A stretch of DNA of 64,000 bases. Origin: Insolitispirillum peregrinum (lineage in GTDB: Bacteria; Pseudomonadota; Alphaproteobacteria; Rhodospirillales; Rhodospirillaceae). The position numbers and the translations under genes were made by a program. The DNA lies in assembly GCF_042665255.1 (NCBI RefSeq), contig NZ_JBHTCD010000002.1; one strand, written 5' to 3'. The notes under the pieces are model-generated. The model saw only the letters and a program-made list of their open reading frames with translations, did not search any database and was not told where the DNA came from. This document shows, piece by piece, positions 52,702 to 61,531 of this stretch. Position 1 is the stretch's first letter. Every line of letters begins with the position of its first letter.

Positions 52702-54537
52702 TTATCCCTGAGTCGCCGTGAATGGGTCAGGAATCGTGACGTACAAATCACCGCCCTGCTGGCGGAATTTGTCAGCCATTTCCGCCATGCCCTCCTGCCG
52801 CTCGCGCCCGGCATGGTCGCGGACCTCGTGCGAGATTTTCATCGAGCAGAATTTCGGGCCGCACATCGAACAGAAATGCGCTTCCTTGTGGGCATCCTTC
52901 GGCAGGGTCTCGTCGTGGAACTCCAGCGCCTTTTCCGGGTCGAGCGACAGGTTGAACTGGTCATGCCAGCGGAACGAGAAACGCGCCCGCGACAGGGCAT
53001 CATCCCGCAGCCGGGCCGCCGGATGGCCTTTCGCCAGATCGGCGGCATGGGCGGCAATCTTGTAGGTGACCACTCCCTGCCGCACGTCTTCGCGGTCGGG
53101 TAGACCCAAATGCTCTTTCGGGGTCACGTAACACAGCATCGCCGTCCCGAACCAGCCGATCATCGACGCCCCGATCGCCGAGGTGATGTGGTCATAGCCC
53201 GGTGCAATGTCGGTCACCAAGGGCCCGAGGGTATAGAACGGCGCATCCCCGCACAGCTTTTGCTGCAAGGCAACGTTGGCCTTGATCTTGTGCATCGGCA
53301 CATGGCCGGGGCCTTCGATCATCACCTGCACGTCATGCTGCCAGGCGATTTTGGTCAGTTCGCCCAGCGTTTCCAGCTCGGCAAACTGGGCCGCATCGTT
53401 GGCGTCGGCAATCGAGCCGGGGCGCAGGCCGTCGCCCAGCGACACCGCCACGTCATAGGCGCGCAGGATTTCACAGATTTCCGGGAAGCGGGTGTAGAGG
53501 AAGTTTTCGCGGTGATGGGCCAGACACCACTTGGCCATGATCGACCCCCCCCGCGACACAATGCCGGTCACCCGGTTGGCGGTCAGCGGAATGTGCGACA
53601 ACAGCAGACCGGCATGGATGGTAAAGTAGTCCACCCCCTGCTCGCATTGTTCGATCAGGGTATCGCGGTAGACCTCCCAACTCAGGTTTTCGGCAATGCC
53701 ATCGACCTTTTCCAGTGCCTGATACAGCGGCACCGTCCCGATCGGCACCGGGCTGTTGCGCATGATCCATTCGCGGATGTGGTGGATGTTGCGCCCGGTA
53801 GACAGGTCCATCACCGTGTCGGCCCCCCAGCGGATCGACCACACCATCTTTTCGACTTCTTCGGCCACCCCCGAGGTCACCGCCGAGTTGCCGATGTTGG
53901 CATTGATCTTGACCAGAAAATTGCGGCCAATCGCCATCGGTTCCAGTTCACCGTGGTTGATGTTGGCCGGAATGATCGCCCGCCCGGCGGCGACTTCGGC
54001 CCGTACCCATTCCGGGGTGATCTCGTCGGGGATATCGGCTTCGAACGGCACCCCGTCCCGGCTGCGCGTTTCGCGCGCCTTGACCAGCCCGAGATTCTCG
54101 CGCACCGCCACATATTCCATTTCCGGGGTGATGATCCCGGCGCGGGCATAGGCCAACTGGGTCACCGCCTTGCCATCGCGGGCGCGCAACGGACGCCGCT
54201 GCAACGGGAATTCCGGCACTGCATGGGCCGGGCCGACGTTGCCGTTGTCCTGTGGCTGCACTGGCCGCCCGTCATAGGCTTCGACATCACCGCGCGCCAG
54301 CACCCAGGCATCACGGGGGCGCGACAATCCGTCTTCGATGCAAATCCGCGCCGATGGATCACTGTATGGCCCCGAGGTATCATACAGCCGCACCGGCTCT
54401 TCGCGGGCCGAAGGATCAAGAGTGACCTCCCGGAACGGCACCTGCAAGCCGCTGGTGGTGGTCAGGTAATGCTTGCGCGACCCCGGAAACGGGCCGGTGG
54501 TCAAAGCGAAGTCACTGGGCAGGGTAATGTGGTTCAT
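52702..54537 (-). CDS. thiC: Phosphomethylpyrimidine synthase ThiC
   Basis: 611 residues. Radical SAM enzyme converting aminoimidazole ribotide to HMP phosphate for thiamine. Motifs: PANINHGELEPMAIGRNFLVKINANIGNSA, GADTVMDLSTGRNIHHIREWI, EGPGHVPMHKIK and the C-terminal cluster motif CSMCGPKFCSMK (CxxCx4C). ATG 54537 is set by the aggga site that is part of a hairpin, and gives the family N-terminus. A TPP riboswitch lies in the leader. Confidence 0.97.
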   Translation of the reverse strand: MNHITLPSDFALTTGPFPGSRKHYLTTTSGLQVPFREVTLDPSAREEPVRLYDTSGPYSDPSARICIEDGLSRPRDAWVLARGDVEAYDGRPVQPQDNGNVGPAHAVPEFPLQRRPLRARDGKAVTQLAYARAGIITPEMEYVAVRENLGLVKARETRSRDGVPFEADIPDEITPEWVRAEVAAGRAIIPANINHGELEPMAIGRNFLVKINANIGNSAVTSGVAEEVEKMVWSIRWGADTVMDLSTGRNIHHIREWIMRNSPVPIGTVPLYQALEKVDGIAENLSWEVYRDTLIEQCEQGVDYFTIHAGLLLSHIPLTANRVTGIVSRGGSIMAKWCLAHHRENFLYTRFPEICEILRAYDVAVSLGDGLRPGSIADANDAAQFAELETLGELTKIAWQHDVQVMIEGPGHVPMHKIKANVALQQKLCGDAPFYTLGPLVTDIAPGYDHITSAIGASMIGWFGTAMLCYVTPKEHLGLPDREDVRQGVVTYKIAAHAADLAKGHPAARLRDDALSRARFSFRWHDQFNLSLDPEKALEFHDETLPKDAHKEAHFCSMCGPKFCSMKISHEVRDHAGRERQEGMAEMADKFRQQGGDLYVTIPDPFTATQG

Positions 54538-54542
54538 TGCGA

Positions 54543-54572
54543 GGATCTCCCTGGCGTCTGGATGGGAGATCC
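54543..54572 (-). promoter_or_regulatory. Hairpin sequestering the thiC ribosome-binding site
   Basis: Perfect 9-base arms ggatctccc and gggagatcc with a 12-base loop. The arm nearest the start codon contains the thiC Shine-Dalgarno (gggaga), 6-14 bases before ATG 54537. Stem formation would hide it, the expected output of a translational riboswitch. Confidence 0.7.
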
Positions 54573-54685
54573 GGGCGCCGGTTGGGACATCCCCGCCAAC
54601 TGTCTGGCCCACGCCAGCCCGCTGATGGGGGTGAGAGAGTGCCGGTTTTCAGGCCATCGGGCCTTTTGATGCTGGCACGCTCAGG

Positions 54686-54787
<102 letters not shown>

Positions 54788-54794
54788 TGGCTTT

Positions 54795-54823
54795 AGAATG
54801 AGAGGCGTTCTACGACCTGTCAA
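54795..54823 (-). promoter_or_regulatory. Probable thiC promoter inside the 3' end of the LysR gene
   Basis: TTGACA (54823-54818 on the minus strand) is followed after 17 bases by CATTCT (54800-54795), a poor -10 but positioned so that transcription would start at the riboswitch 5' end. Only 22 bases separate the LysR stop from the riboswitch, so the -35 box must lie within the LysR coding sequence if thiC has its own promoter. Confidence 0.5.
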
Positions 54824-55712
54824 CCCCGCTCAGAACCGGCAGGCTCGCCACGAACGCCCGCGTTGCCGCCGCTTCATAGCGTTCCAGATGGCGGATCAGG
54901 GTAAAGGCACGCGGGGCGACCGGCAGGGGCAGCGCATGCAGACGCCCGGCCGCCACATCATCGGCCACCACCAGATCGGACAGCCCGGCGGCACCGTGCC
55001 CACTCAGCAGGGCGGTTCGGATCGCCTCGCCATTGGGCAGGGTGAGGGTGATGCGCAACCGGCGCAGGTCCACCCCCAGCCCGTGCAAAGCCTGTTCAAA
55101 CTGGGCGCGGGTTCCGGAACCGTCTTCGCGGGCAATCCATGCCGCCTGCTCCAGCTCGGCAGCGGTCACCGTCGCCCGCCCGAACCACGGATGCCCCTGC
55201 CCGACGGCAATCACCAGCCGGTCCTCGGCACAGACCCGGCGGCTGACGTGCGGATCATCCACCGCACTTTCCAGCAGCCCCAGATCAACATCCCCGGCCA
55301 GCACCGCCGCCAGCACCTGACGGCTGTTGCCGATGGCCAGCGTAATCGACACACCGGGATACTGTTCGGCAAAGCGGTGCAAGCGGGGCGGCAGCCAACA
55401 GGTTCCGGCGGTCTGGCTGGCGATGATTCGCACCGTGCCATGGCGCAGGCCGGACAGGTCGGCCAGTTGCTGTTCAGCCCCGGCCACCTGTCGCAGGATC
55501 AGACGGGCTTGCGGAACCAGCAGACGCCCGGCTTCGGTCAGGCTGACTGACCGGCCAATGCGATGGAACAACGGCACCTGATGGGCCTGTTCCAGTGTGG
55601 CAATGGCACTGCTGACCGCCGGTTGGGTCAGGCGCAACCGGCGGGCGGCACGGGTGAAGTGCAACTCTTCGGCAACGGCCACGAAAATCCGCAGTTGCTC
55701 CAGCGTCATCAT
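54810..55712 (-). CDS. LysR-family transcriptional regulator (YeiE/CysB-like)
   Basis: 300 residues. N-terminal winged HTH (MTLEQLRIFVAVAEELHFTRAARRLRLTQPAVSSAIATLE), then the periplasmic-binding-fold effector domain (residues 90-295). It lies seven bases downstream of the YeiH-type transporter on the same strand. In E. coli, YeiE is the LysR regulator beside yeiH and senses sulfite; by analogy this protein may control the exporter, although the arrangement here is co-directional rather than divergent. Confidence 0.9.
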   Translation of the reverse strand: MMTLEQLRIFVAVAEELHFTRAARRLRLTQPAVSSAIATLEQAHQVPLFHRIGRSVSLTEAGRLLVPQARLILRQVAGAEQQLADLSGLRHGTVRIIASQTAGTCWLPPRLHRFAEQYPGVSITLAIGNSRQVLAAVLAGDVDLGLLESAVDDPHVSRRVCAEDRLVIAVGQGHPWFGRATVTAAELEQAAWIAREDGSGTRAQFEQALHGLGVDLRRLRITLTLPNGEAIRTALLSGHGAAGLSDLVVADDVAAGRLHALPLPVAPRAFTLIRHLERYEAAATRAFVASLPVLSGVDRS

Positions 55713-55719
55713 CCCCGCG

Positions 55720-56793
55720 TCACTCCATTATCAGAACACCCCCCAGACTGAACAGGCTGATGAACACCGTCGCCAGCGCCGCCAGCAGCATCGGCCGCCC
55801 GCCCCGCCGCACCAGCGCCGCCGGAGCCGTCGCCAGCCCCATTCCGGCCAGCGCCACCGTCAGCAGCCAGCGATCGACCGTCGCCACCCCGTCCAGCACC
55901 ACAGGCGGCAGGATGTCACAGCTCGCCACCCCCACCAAGGCCAGAAAGCCCAAGGCAAACCACGGGATGGTCACCCGCCGCCCGGCTCCCCCGGCCTGCC
56001 CCGCCGACCGGGTCGGCCCGACTTGCCCCGCCGCACGCGCTGGCAAAGCCAGCAGCAGCACAAACACCACCGGCACCACCAGCACCACCCGCGCCAGCTT
56101 GGTGATGGTCGCCATTTCCCCCGCCTGCGGGCTGTACTGATAGGCGGCAGCAATCACCTGCGCGACTTCGTGAATGGCAACGCCGCTCCACAGCCCAAAG
56201 GCATGGTCGCCCAGCCCGATCAGCCCGGCCAGCAACGGAAAGCCCAGCATCGACAGGGTGCCGAACACCGTCACCATTGCCACCGCATAGGCCACGTCGG
56301 CATCATCGCCCTCGACCGCCGCATTGGCCGCCACCACCGCCGAAGCACCACAAATCGAGGTTCCCGCCGCAATCAGGCGGGTCAGACGCGCTTCGACCCG
56401 CAACAACCGCCCGCATCCCAGAGTAAAGACAAAGGTCGCGGCCACCGTGCCAACGATCAACGCGCCACCGCTCCAGCCCAGCGCCTGCATCTGGCCGAGG
56501 GTGATCTGCAGCCCCAGCAGCGCCACCCCGATCCGCAACAGGCGTTTCATCACCAGCGCGATCCCCGGCGCAAACAGCGGCAGGCTGGCCACCGGCTGTC
56601 GGCGGACACTGTTCAGGGCAATCCCCAGCACCACCGCCAGAATCAACGGACTGGCCCAGCCCAGAGCGGGCAGCCGGTGCAGTTCGCTGGCCCCGACCGC
56701 CAGCGCCCCCGACAACGCCAATCCGGCCCACGGGCCGTAGCGGCGGGGAGCATCAGCAGTGGGAACAGGACAAGCGGTAGGGGATGCGGCCAT
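55720..56793 (-). CDS. YeiH/Cons_hypoth698 family transporter (putative sulfite/sulfate exporter)
   Basis: 357 residues, about ten membrane helices. Family landmarks: ALGWASPLILAVVLGIALNS at the N-terminus, GIALVMKRLLRIGVALLGLQITLGQ, AAGTSICGASAVVAANAAVEG (the characteristic SICGASA motif) and WSGVAIHEVAQVIAA. Members are annotated as putative sulfate exporters; YeiH-type genes are linked to sulfite or taurine metabolism. The sox genes at 62.7 kb make sulfur anion export plausible. Forms a two-gene operon with the LysR regulator. Confidence 0.88.
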   Translation of the reverse strand: MAASPTACPVPTADAPRRYGPWAGLALSGALAVGASELHRLPALGWASPLILAVVLGIALNSVRRQPVASLPLFAPGIALVMKRLLRIGVALLGLQITLGQMQALGWSGGALIVGTVAATFVFTLGCGRLLRVEARLTRLIAAGTSICGASAVVAANAAVEGDDADVAYAVAMVTVFGTLSMLGFPLLAGLIGLGDHAFGLWSGVAIHEVAQVIAAAYQYSPQAGEMATITKLARVVLVVPVVFVLLLALPARAAGQVGPTRSAGQAGGAGRRVTIPWFALGFLALVGVASCDILPPVVLDGVATVDRWLLTVALAGMGLATAPAALVRRGGRPMLLAALATVFISLFSLGGVLIME

Positions 56794-57014
56794 CAGTGCC
56801 TCCGGGGGTTTTCTCGATCAGCGATCAAAACGCCTCCCTTGGGGATACTCCCGCCCACCCCTTGATAACCAATCTCTAATTCTATGGCATTTGATAAGTA
56901 AAATTTATCGTATATCCCTCTACCAACCACAAATACATGACGTATAATGCAGTCACTCCGCCCTACCCCCCTGACCGGCGGCGATCCATCCATGCACATC
57001 CATTCGGGGGTCCC

Positions 57015-57338
57015 ATGACCACATTGCACACCGCCGATGCCACAGACCAGCCTGCTGGCGGGCAGCGCTTTTTTGTCTCCTACAGCGGCATCCGCCTGCC
57101 ATTCCGGCTGGTGACAGAGCTGACGCCCGCCGAAATCCACAACCGCAACACCTTTTTCCGCGCCGACTACGACGCCGAAGGCCACTTGCTGGGCTTTGAG
57201 AAGGTGGTTTACGGTGAAGTGGCGATGTCGCACCGCTATCGCTATTACCCCTGCGGCAGCCTGCAACAGGCCGAAATCACCAACCATGCCGACGAGGAAA
57301 CCACCGTGCTGGAGTTTCCCCAACCAGTCGCCGGGTGA
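57015..57338 (+). CDS. DUF6156-like small protein
   Basis: 107 residues from ATG 57015. The pattern RFFVSYSGIRLPFRLV, IHNRNTFFRADYDAEGHLLGFEKVVYGEVAMSHRYRYY, with alternating polar and hydrophobic residues, matches a small beta-rich family that I recall as DUF6156. No cofactor motif or signal peptide is present. The gene ends 19 bases before one copy of the dispersed gcgaaaaccgg repeat. Confidence 0.65.
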   Translation: MTTLHTADATDQPAGGQRFFVSYSGIRLPFRLVTELTPAEIHNRNTFFRADYDAEGHLLGFEKVVYGEVAMSHRYRYYPCGSLQQAEITNHADEETTVLEFPQPVAG

Positions 57339-57357
57339 GGGATACGTCCTGTATCCT

Positions 57358-57384
57358 TGCGAAAACCGGTTCCCGCTTTTCGCA
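57358..57384. repeat. Core copy of the dispersed gcgaaaaccgg repeat
   Basis: 27 bases differing by one position from the tandem copies at 48.7 kb (cccgctttt for cccactttt), followed by ccctgctaagg and preceded by gtatcct. It lies between two small genes on the same strand. Confidence 0.85.
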
Positions 57385-57495
57385 CCCTGCTAAGGCTTGT
57401 TTTAAGAAAACGGCTCTAAGATATAGACTGGCTGACAGGGCTACCCCGCCCTGTCAGCCTTCCGCCCCATCACCGCACGCAGGAGCTTGCCGCCC

Positions 57496-57864
57496 ATGCA
57501 CACCAGCCACCACCTGTCTGATGAAGACCCGGCCGATCTGCGGCGCCGGACCCGTTTCATGGAACAGCTGGACATCGCCATCCGCTCGGCCAATCGCGAG
57601 CTGCTCAGCAAGGCCATGCCCCGGCTCGACCACGACGCCTTTTTTCGGCTGGCGGTCGGGGTGGCCAAGGTCCGTGCCAACTATCTGGCGGCGGTAATGG
57701 CAGTGGACTGGCACGCCCCCTCTGCGGACGAAATCGCCCGGCTGGCCGATTTGCGCAGCCAGTACGAGGAAGCCAAGGCGGGCTTTGATGCCTTGCGCCA
57801 TGCCGTTGACCGTGGCTACGCCCCACTGCATCTGAGCGACGCACACCACGGCGACGGCGAGTAA
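57496..57864 (+). CDS. Small helical protein of unknown function
   Basis: 122 residues from ATG 57496, with an aggag site 11 bases upstream. It is hydrophilic and helical, rich in charged residues (DLRRRTRFMEQLDIAIRSANREL, ADEIARLADLRSQYEEAKAGF), with no signal peptide or membrane segment. It precedes the zinc-ribbon-like gene by 12 bases on the same strand and is probably co-expressed with it. No family recognised. Confidence 0.7.
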   Translation: MHTSHHLSDEDPADLRRRTRFMEQLDIAIRSANRELLSKAMPRLDHDAFFRLAVGVAKVRANYLAAVMAVDWHAPSADEIARLADLRSQYEEAKAGFDALRHAVDRGYAPLHLSDAHHGDGE

Positions 57865-57876
57865 GGAGAAACCCCG

Positions 57877-58086
57877 ATGGCCACCCACCGCCCGACCTAT
57901 ACGGTTCCGTCACCGGAAAAGCCTGCCGCCAAAAGCACCCATGATGGTCAGGTCTGCCAGAAATGCGGCGCCATGTTCCGCTGGAAACGCACCCTCGAAG
58001 ACGACCCCAACTCGCCGCTGACCCTGAAGCTGGTCGAGCCGTCGCGCAAGTGTGACTGCGGCTATGGCAAGGCCCGCCGCGCCTGA
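57877..58086 (+). CDS. Small zinc-ribbon-like protein
   Basis: 69 residues. CQKCG (residues 27-31) and CDCG (residues 58-61) are arranged like a zinc ribbon, with basic residues between (FRWKRT). An aaggag site precedes the ATG by seven bases. Its last 25 bases overlap the 3' end of the opposing TetR gene. A nucleic-acid binding or metal-storage role is possible but not shown. Confidence 0.7.
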   Translation: MATHRPTYTVPSPEKPAAKSTHDGQVCQKCGAMFRWKRTLEDDPNSPLTLKLVEPSRKCDCGYGKARRA

Positions 58087-58709
58087 CCACACAGATATCC
58101 AGCCAGCAGATCGACGATGGCCTGTCCGGCGGCCTCGGCAGAACACGGGGCGCCCGGCGGGATCACAGCGGCGTGGATCAACGATTCCATCGTTTGCAAC
58201 ACCACCCATGTCGCCAGCTCCGGGTCCTGCGGGACCACTTCGCTCCGGTGTTCGTCCAGCAGGGCGCGGATGCACTGCCGGATGCCCTGATCGGTCGGGC
58301 TCTGGTCTGCTGGAGCGTCGAAAAACGGAAACTCCTTCTCCAGCACCCGGTGTAATTCTGGCGAGACCCGATGGGCCACCAGCCACGCCTGGACAAGAGA
58401 TGCCAGTTTGCTGCGCAAATCCCGCGTGTCTGCCCCTGCCCCCGCAGGGCTGCCGAGGGCACGCTCCATTGCCGCATGCATCTCTGCCGCATGCCGCTCG
58501 TGCAGCGCCGTCAGCAGGGCATCCTTGTTGGGAAAATACTGATAGACCGAACCAACGCTGACGCCAGCGCGTTCCGCCACCAGATTGGTATTGGTTCCGG
58601 CATAGCCCCGTTCGGTCAGAACGCGAGCCGTTGCCTCCAGAATGGCCTCCACCAGAGCACGGGAACGGCTTTGACGCGGGATGCGGCGAGGCTGGGGCAA
58701 GGAGGGCAT
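58062..58709 (-). CDS. TetR-family regulator of the adjacent MFS pump
   Basis: 215 residues from ATG 58709. The HTH is at about residues 30-65 (YAGTNTNLVAERAGVSVGSVYQYFPNKDALL), an AcrR-type sequence; the C-terminal domain is divergent. It is divergently transcribed from the MFS gene, with 86 bases between start codons that contain gatatc-centred and aaggatatgaaggat repeats suitable as an operator. It likely represses the pump until an inducer binds. An alternative start at 58745 adds 12 residues. Confidence 0.88.
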   Translation of the reverse strand: MPSLPQPRRIPRQSRSRALVEAILEATARVLTERGYAGTNTNLVAERAGVSVGSVYQYFPNKDALLTALHERHAAEMHAAMERALGSPAGAGADTRDLRSKLASLVQAWLVAHRVSPELHRVLEKEFPFFDAPADQSPTDQGIRQCIRALLDEHRSEVVPQDPELATWVVLQTMESLIHAAVIPPGAPCSAEAAGQAIVDLLAGYLCGQARRALP

Positions 58710-58795
58710 GGGGCTGTCCGAACGCGAGTTTCCAACAGGGATCATCCTTCATATCCTTCCAGATATCGAGCAAATACTCATGTTTGGAGGACGGT

Positions 58796-60001
58796 ATGTC
58801 CAATGCGTCTCACAAAACAGTGCCCCCGCTGGCACCCTCTGCCACCAACGTCTTCTTCAGGCTGCTGCCGATCACGCTGGCGGTGTTCATCGGGTTTCTG
58901 ACCATCGGCCTGCCCTTGCCGGTTCTGCCACTGCATGTCTCGGGTGTGCTGGGCATGGGCCCCCTGATGGTGGGGGTGGTGATCGGTACGCAGTTTGCCG
59001 CAGCCCTGCTGTCCCGAGCCTGGGCCGGAGCACTGGCCGACACACAGGGAGCCAAGCGCGCGGTGGTCACCGGTTTTCTGGTTGCGTCCTGTTCCGGAGG
59101 GGCCTACCTCGTGTCGCTGTCCTTCCTGTCTTCGCCCGCAGCATCGGTGTGGAGCCTGCTGGTGGGCCGGGTACTGCTGGGGTGCGGTGAAAGCCTGATT
59201 GTCACCGGTGCCCTGAGCTGGGCGATCGGGCTGGTTGGTCCGCACAACGCTGGCAAAGCCATGGCATGGATCGGGATGGCCATTTACGGCGCCTATGCCG
59301 TCGGCGCTCCTGTCGGAATTGCCATCCAGCGGGATGTCGGCTTTGCCGGCCTGTCGGTCGCAGCGATTCTCCTGCCGTTGATGGCCTTGGCGCTGGTGGC
59401 CCGTGTACGGGCGATTGCCCCGGCTGTGGTGCAACGGATGCCGTTCTATACCGTGCTGGGGGTGGTGTGGCAGACGGGTGCCGGGCTGGCACTGTGCTGT
59501 GTCGGCTTTGGGGTGATCACCACGTTCATTGCCCTGCTGTTTGCGGCCCGTGGCTGGGATAATGCCTCGCTGGCATTCACCGCCTTTGGCCTCGCGTTCA
59601 TTGCCGCCCGGGTGTTCTTTGCCCACCTCCCCGACGCCTTGGGAGGTGCGCGGGTGGCGCTGGTCTGTGTCCTGATCGAAGCGGTGGGTCAGTTGCTGAT
59701 CTGGGATGCACAAACAGCGATGATGGCCCATATCGGCGCTGCCTTGACGGGATTTGGCTATTCACTGGCCTTTCCCGGCTTTGGGGTGGAAGCTGTCCGC
59801 CGCGCCCCACCCCAAAGCCGGGGGACGGCCATGGGAGCCTATGTTGCCTTCAGCGATGTATCCCTTGGCATTACCGGCCCGCTGATGGGAGCGGTGGCGA
59901 GCACATGGGGCCTGAACGCCGTTTACCTCGCCGGTGCCGGTGCGGTCGCCCTGTCTGCACTGGTGGCCGTGCGCCTGCTCACGTCCCCTCGTTCGGCCTG
60001 A
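58796..60001 (+). CDS. MFS efflux transporter (YhhS/arabinose-efflux type)
   Basis: 401-residue 12-helix transporter of the inner membrane. ATG 58796 has a ggagg site five bases upstream. The MFS motif is seen in SRAWAGALADTQGAKRAVV (loop 2-3), and the later RGTAMGAYVAFSDVSLGITGPLMG helix resembles the YhhS/YfcJ group of drug/arabinose exporters. Divergence from a TetR gene suggests an inducible efflux pump; the substrate is unknown. Confidence 0.88.
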   Translation: MSNASHKTVPPLAPSATNVFFRLLPITLAVFIGFLTIGLPLPVLPLHVSGVLGMGPLMVGVVIGTQFAAALLSRAWAGALADTQGAKRAVVTGFLVASCSGGAYLVSLSFLSSPAASVWSLLVGRVLLGCGESLIVTGALSWAIGLVGPHNAGKAMAWIGMAIYGAYAVGAPVGIAIQRDVGFAGLSVAAILLPLMALALVARVRAIAPAVVQRMPFYTVLGVVWQTGAGLALCCVGFGVITTFIALLFAARGWDNASLAFTAFGLAFIAARVFFAHLPDALGGARVALVCVLIEAVGQLLIWDAQTAMMAHIGAALTGFGYSLAFPGFGVEAVRRAPPQSRGTAMGAYVAFSDVSLGITGPLMGAVASTWGLNAVYLAGAGAVALSALVAVRLLTSPRSA

Positions 60002-60051
60002 CAACGGAGGTCCCGGAGGGTTCAGGTGGCAGCCTGCACCTTGACTTGCCA

Positions 60052-60156
60052 ACTGTCGTGTGCTGTCGCGTCACATTTAACGCACGCTGCCCTAACCTTT
60101 TGTTTTGTCGCATTGTTTTTGCGAAAACCGGCTCCCGCCTTTCGCACGCTGGTCTA
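60052..60156. repeat. Composite interspersed repeat between the MFS gene and ctaB
   Basis: actgtcgtgt and cgcacgctg recall the right arm of the element at 48.6 kb. Then comes ccctaacctttt, cgcattg and the 27-base core (60120-60146, gcgaaaaccggctcccgcct plus tttcgca), closing with acgctggtctaa. It is the same family as 23003-23107 with the order conserved. Confidence 0.75.
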
Positions 60157-61116
60157 AAACAACCCCGTCAGGTGGCGGTCGGCAATCACCGCCAGAAAGA
60201 CCCCGCACAGGTATTGCATCGAGCCAAAGAAGGTCCGCCGCGCCCACAGCGGCCCCGGTTCCCGTGCCAGTCGCCACGACAGCCACAGGAAATGACCACC
60301 AAAGGCCAGCGACAGCAGGCCATACACCGCCCCCAGTTCACCCAGCAGCCACGGCAGCAGGGACGACAGCACCAGCAGCACCGAATTGACCAGAATCCAG
60401 CGGGCGCAGCGGGCGGTTCCGATCAGCACCGGCAGCATCGGCACTCCGGCGCGGGCGTAATCGTCTTTCAGCAGGATCGCCAGCGCCCAGAAATGTGATG
60501 GCGTCCACAGGAACAACGTCACCGCCATCAGCGTTGGCAGCAGCCATTGCTGCGGGTCGGCGGCGGCGGCTCCGGCCAGCAAGGCAAAGCTGCCTGCGGC
60601 ACCACCGACCACGATGTTCAGCCAGGTGCGCCGCTTCAGCCAGATGGTGTAGACGACGCCATAGATGAATGCCCCCAGAAACAGGTGCAAGGCGACCACC
60701 CAGTTGAACAGCCCGGCCGCCATGACGAGACCCGCCACCAGCAACACCGCCGCCAGCCAGACCGCCGACCATGGATTACCGAGGCTTCCACGGGCCAACG
60801 GACGGCGGGCGGTTCGTGTCATCAGCCGATCCAGATCGCGATCATAAAAATGGTTGAACACCGACGATGATGACGAGCCCAGCATCATCGCACAGCCCAG
60901 CCCCAGCAACGCCCAGCCGTCAATCTGTGGCGCGATGGCACCATAACCGACCATGGCGGTGATGCCGATCATCATGCCGATGCGCAGCTTGCACAGTTCA
61001 AGATACTGGCGGAGTACCCCCGCCGCCGCCATCGCCCGGCTGTCCGGCGCTACACCGGATCGTGGCGGACGTTTGACGTAACGGACCCAATCGGTAAAGC
61101 CGGGACTGTGGCGCAT
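60154..61116 (-). CDS. ctaB: Protoheme IX farnesyltransferase (heme o synthase)
   Basis: 320 residues, about nine helices. It farnesylates heme b to heme o for terminal oxidases. Both aspartate-rich motifs occur: NHFYDRDLDRLMTRTARRPL (about residue 87) and DDYARAGVPMLPV (about residue 225). The ATG at 61116 is the longest that retains a plausible N-terminus; ATG codons further in are possible. It lies directly after a 51-residue membrane protein gene; no cytochrome oxidase subunit genes are in the window, so it is isolated from them. Confidence 0.93.
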   Translation of the reverse strand: MRHSPGFTDWVRYVKRPPRSGVAPDSRAMAAAGVLRQYLELCKLRIGMMIGITAMVGYGAIAPQIDGWALLGLGCAMMLGSSSSSVFNHFYDRDLDRLMTRTARRPLARGSLGNPWSAVWLAAVLLVAGLVMAAGLFNWVVALHLFLGAFIYGVVYTIWLKRRTWLNIVVGGAAGSFALLAGAAAADPQQWLLPTLMAVTLFLWTPSHFWALAILLKDDYARAGVPMLPVLIGTARCARWILVNSVLLVLSSLLPWLLGELGAVYGLLSLAFGGHFLWLSWRLAREPGPLWARRTFFGSMQYLCGVFLAVIADRHLTGLF

Positions 61117-61170
61117 GGTGGCCTCCCAGATAAAAACCAGAGCCAGAGGGAACGCCAGAGGGAACGGATG

Positions 61171-61326
61171 TCAGCGGTACCCCGTGCCGTGGACCCGGGC
61201 GAGAAACTCGTCGGCTCCATGGGTGCCGACCTTGGCAATGATGCTGCCGTAGGCCAGCAAAGCCAGCAGGGCAAACAGAACCCCCAGCATGATGCGGCGC
61301 AAAACGGCACGGGGAGGATGTGACAT
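61171..61326 (-). CDS. 51-residue single-pass membrane protein beside ctaB
   Basis: The minus-strand frame from ATG 61326 encodes MSHPPRAVLRRIMLGVLFAL and on to GYR, with one hydrophobic helix (residues 13-33) after a basic N-terminus, so the C-terminus (AKVGTHGADEFLARVHGTGYR) is likely periplasmic. The codon use fits the neighbours and the frame is free of rare features. It precedes ctaB by 54 bases and is probably co-transcribed. Small hydrophobic partners (CoxF-like and others) are common beside ctaB; this one is not recognised. Confidence 0.6.
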   Translation of the reverse strand: MSHPPRAVLRRIMLGVLFALLALLAYGSIIAKVGTHGADEFLARVHGTGYR

Positions 61327-61531
61327 GACGACCCCCACTTAAAGACCATTCACTCAGGTAGGAAATTATCTGGCCATTCCTCTCGCCAAAAACAAGAGAT
61401 GGTCTGGACTCTGGTGTTTCTCATCCCCAAATGTCAGACTACGCAAAGGGGAAATATGTGGCGTTCCCGGTACCACCCCCGCTACCGCTGTGTCACCGCA
61501 CGTTTCCATATCGGATTCAGGAGGCTGGACC

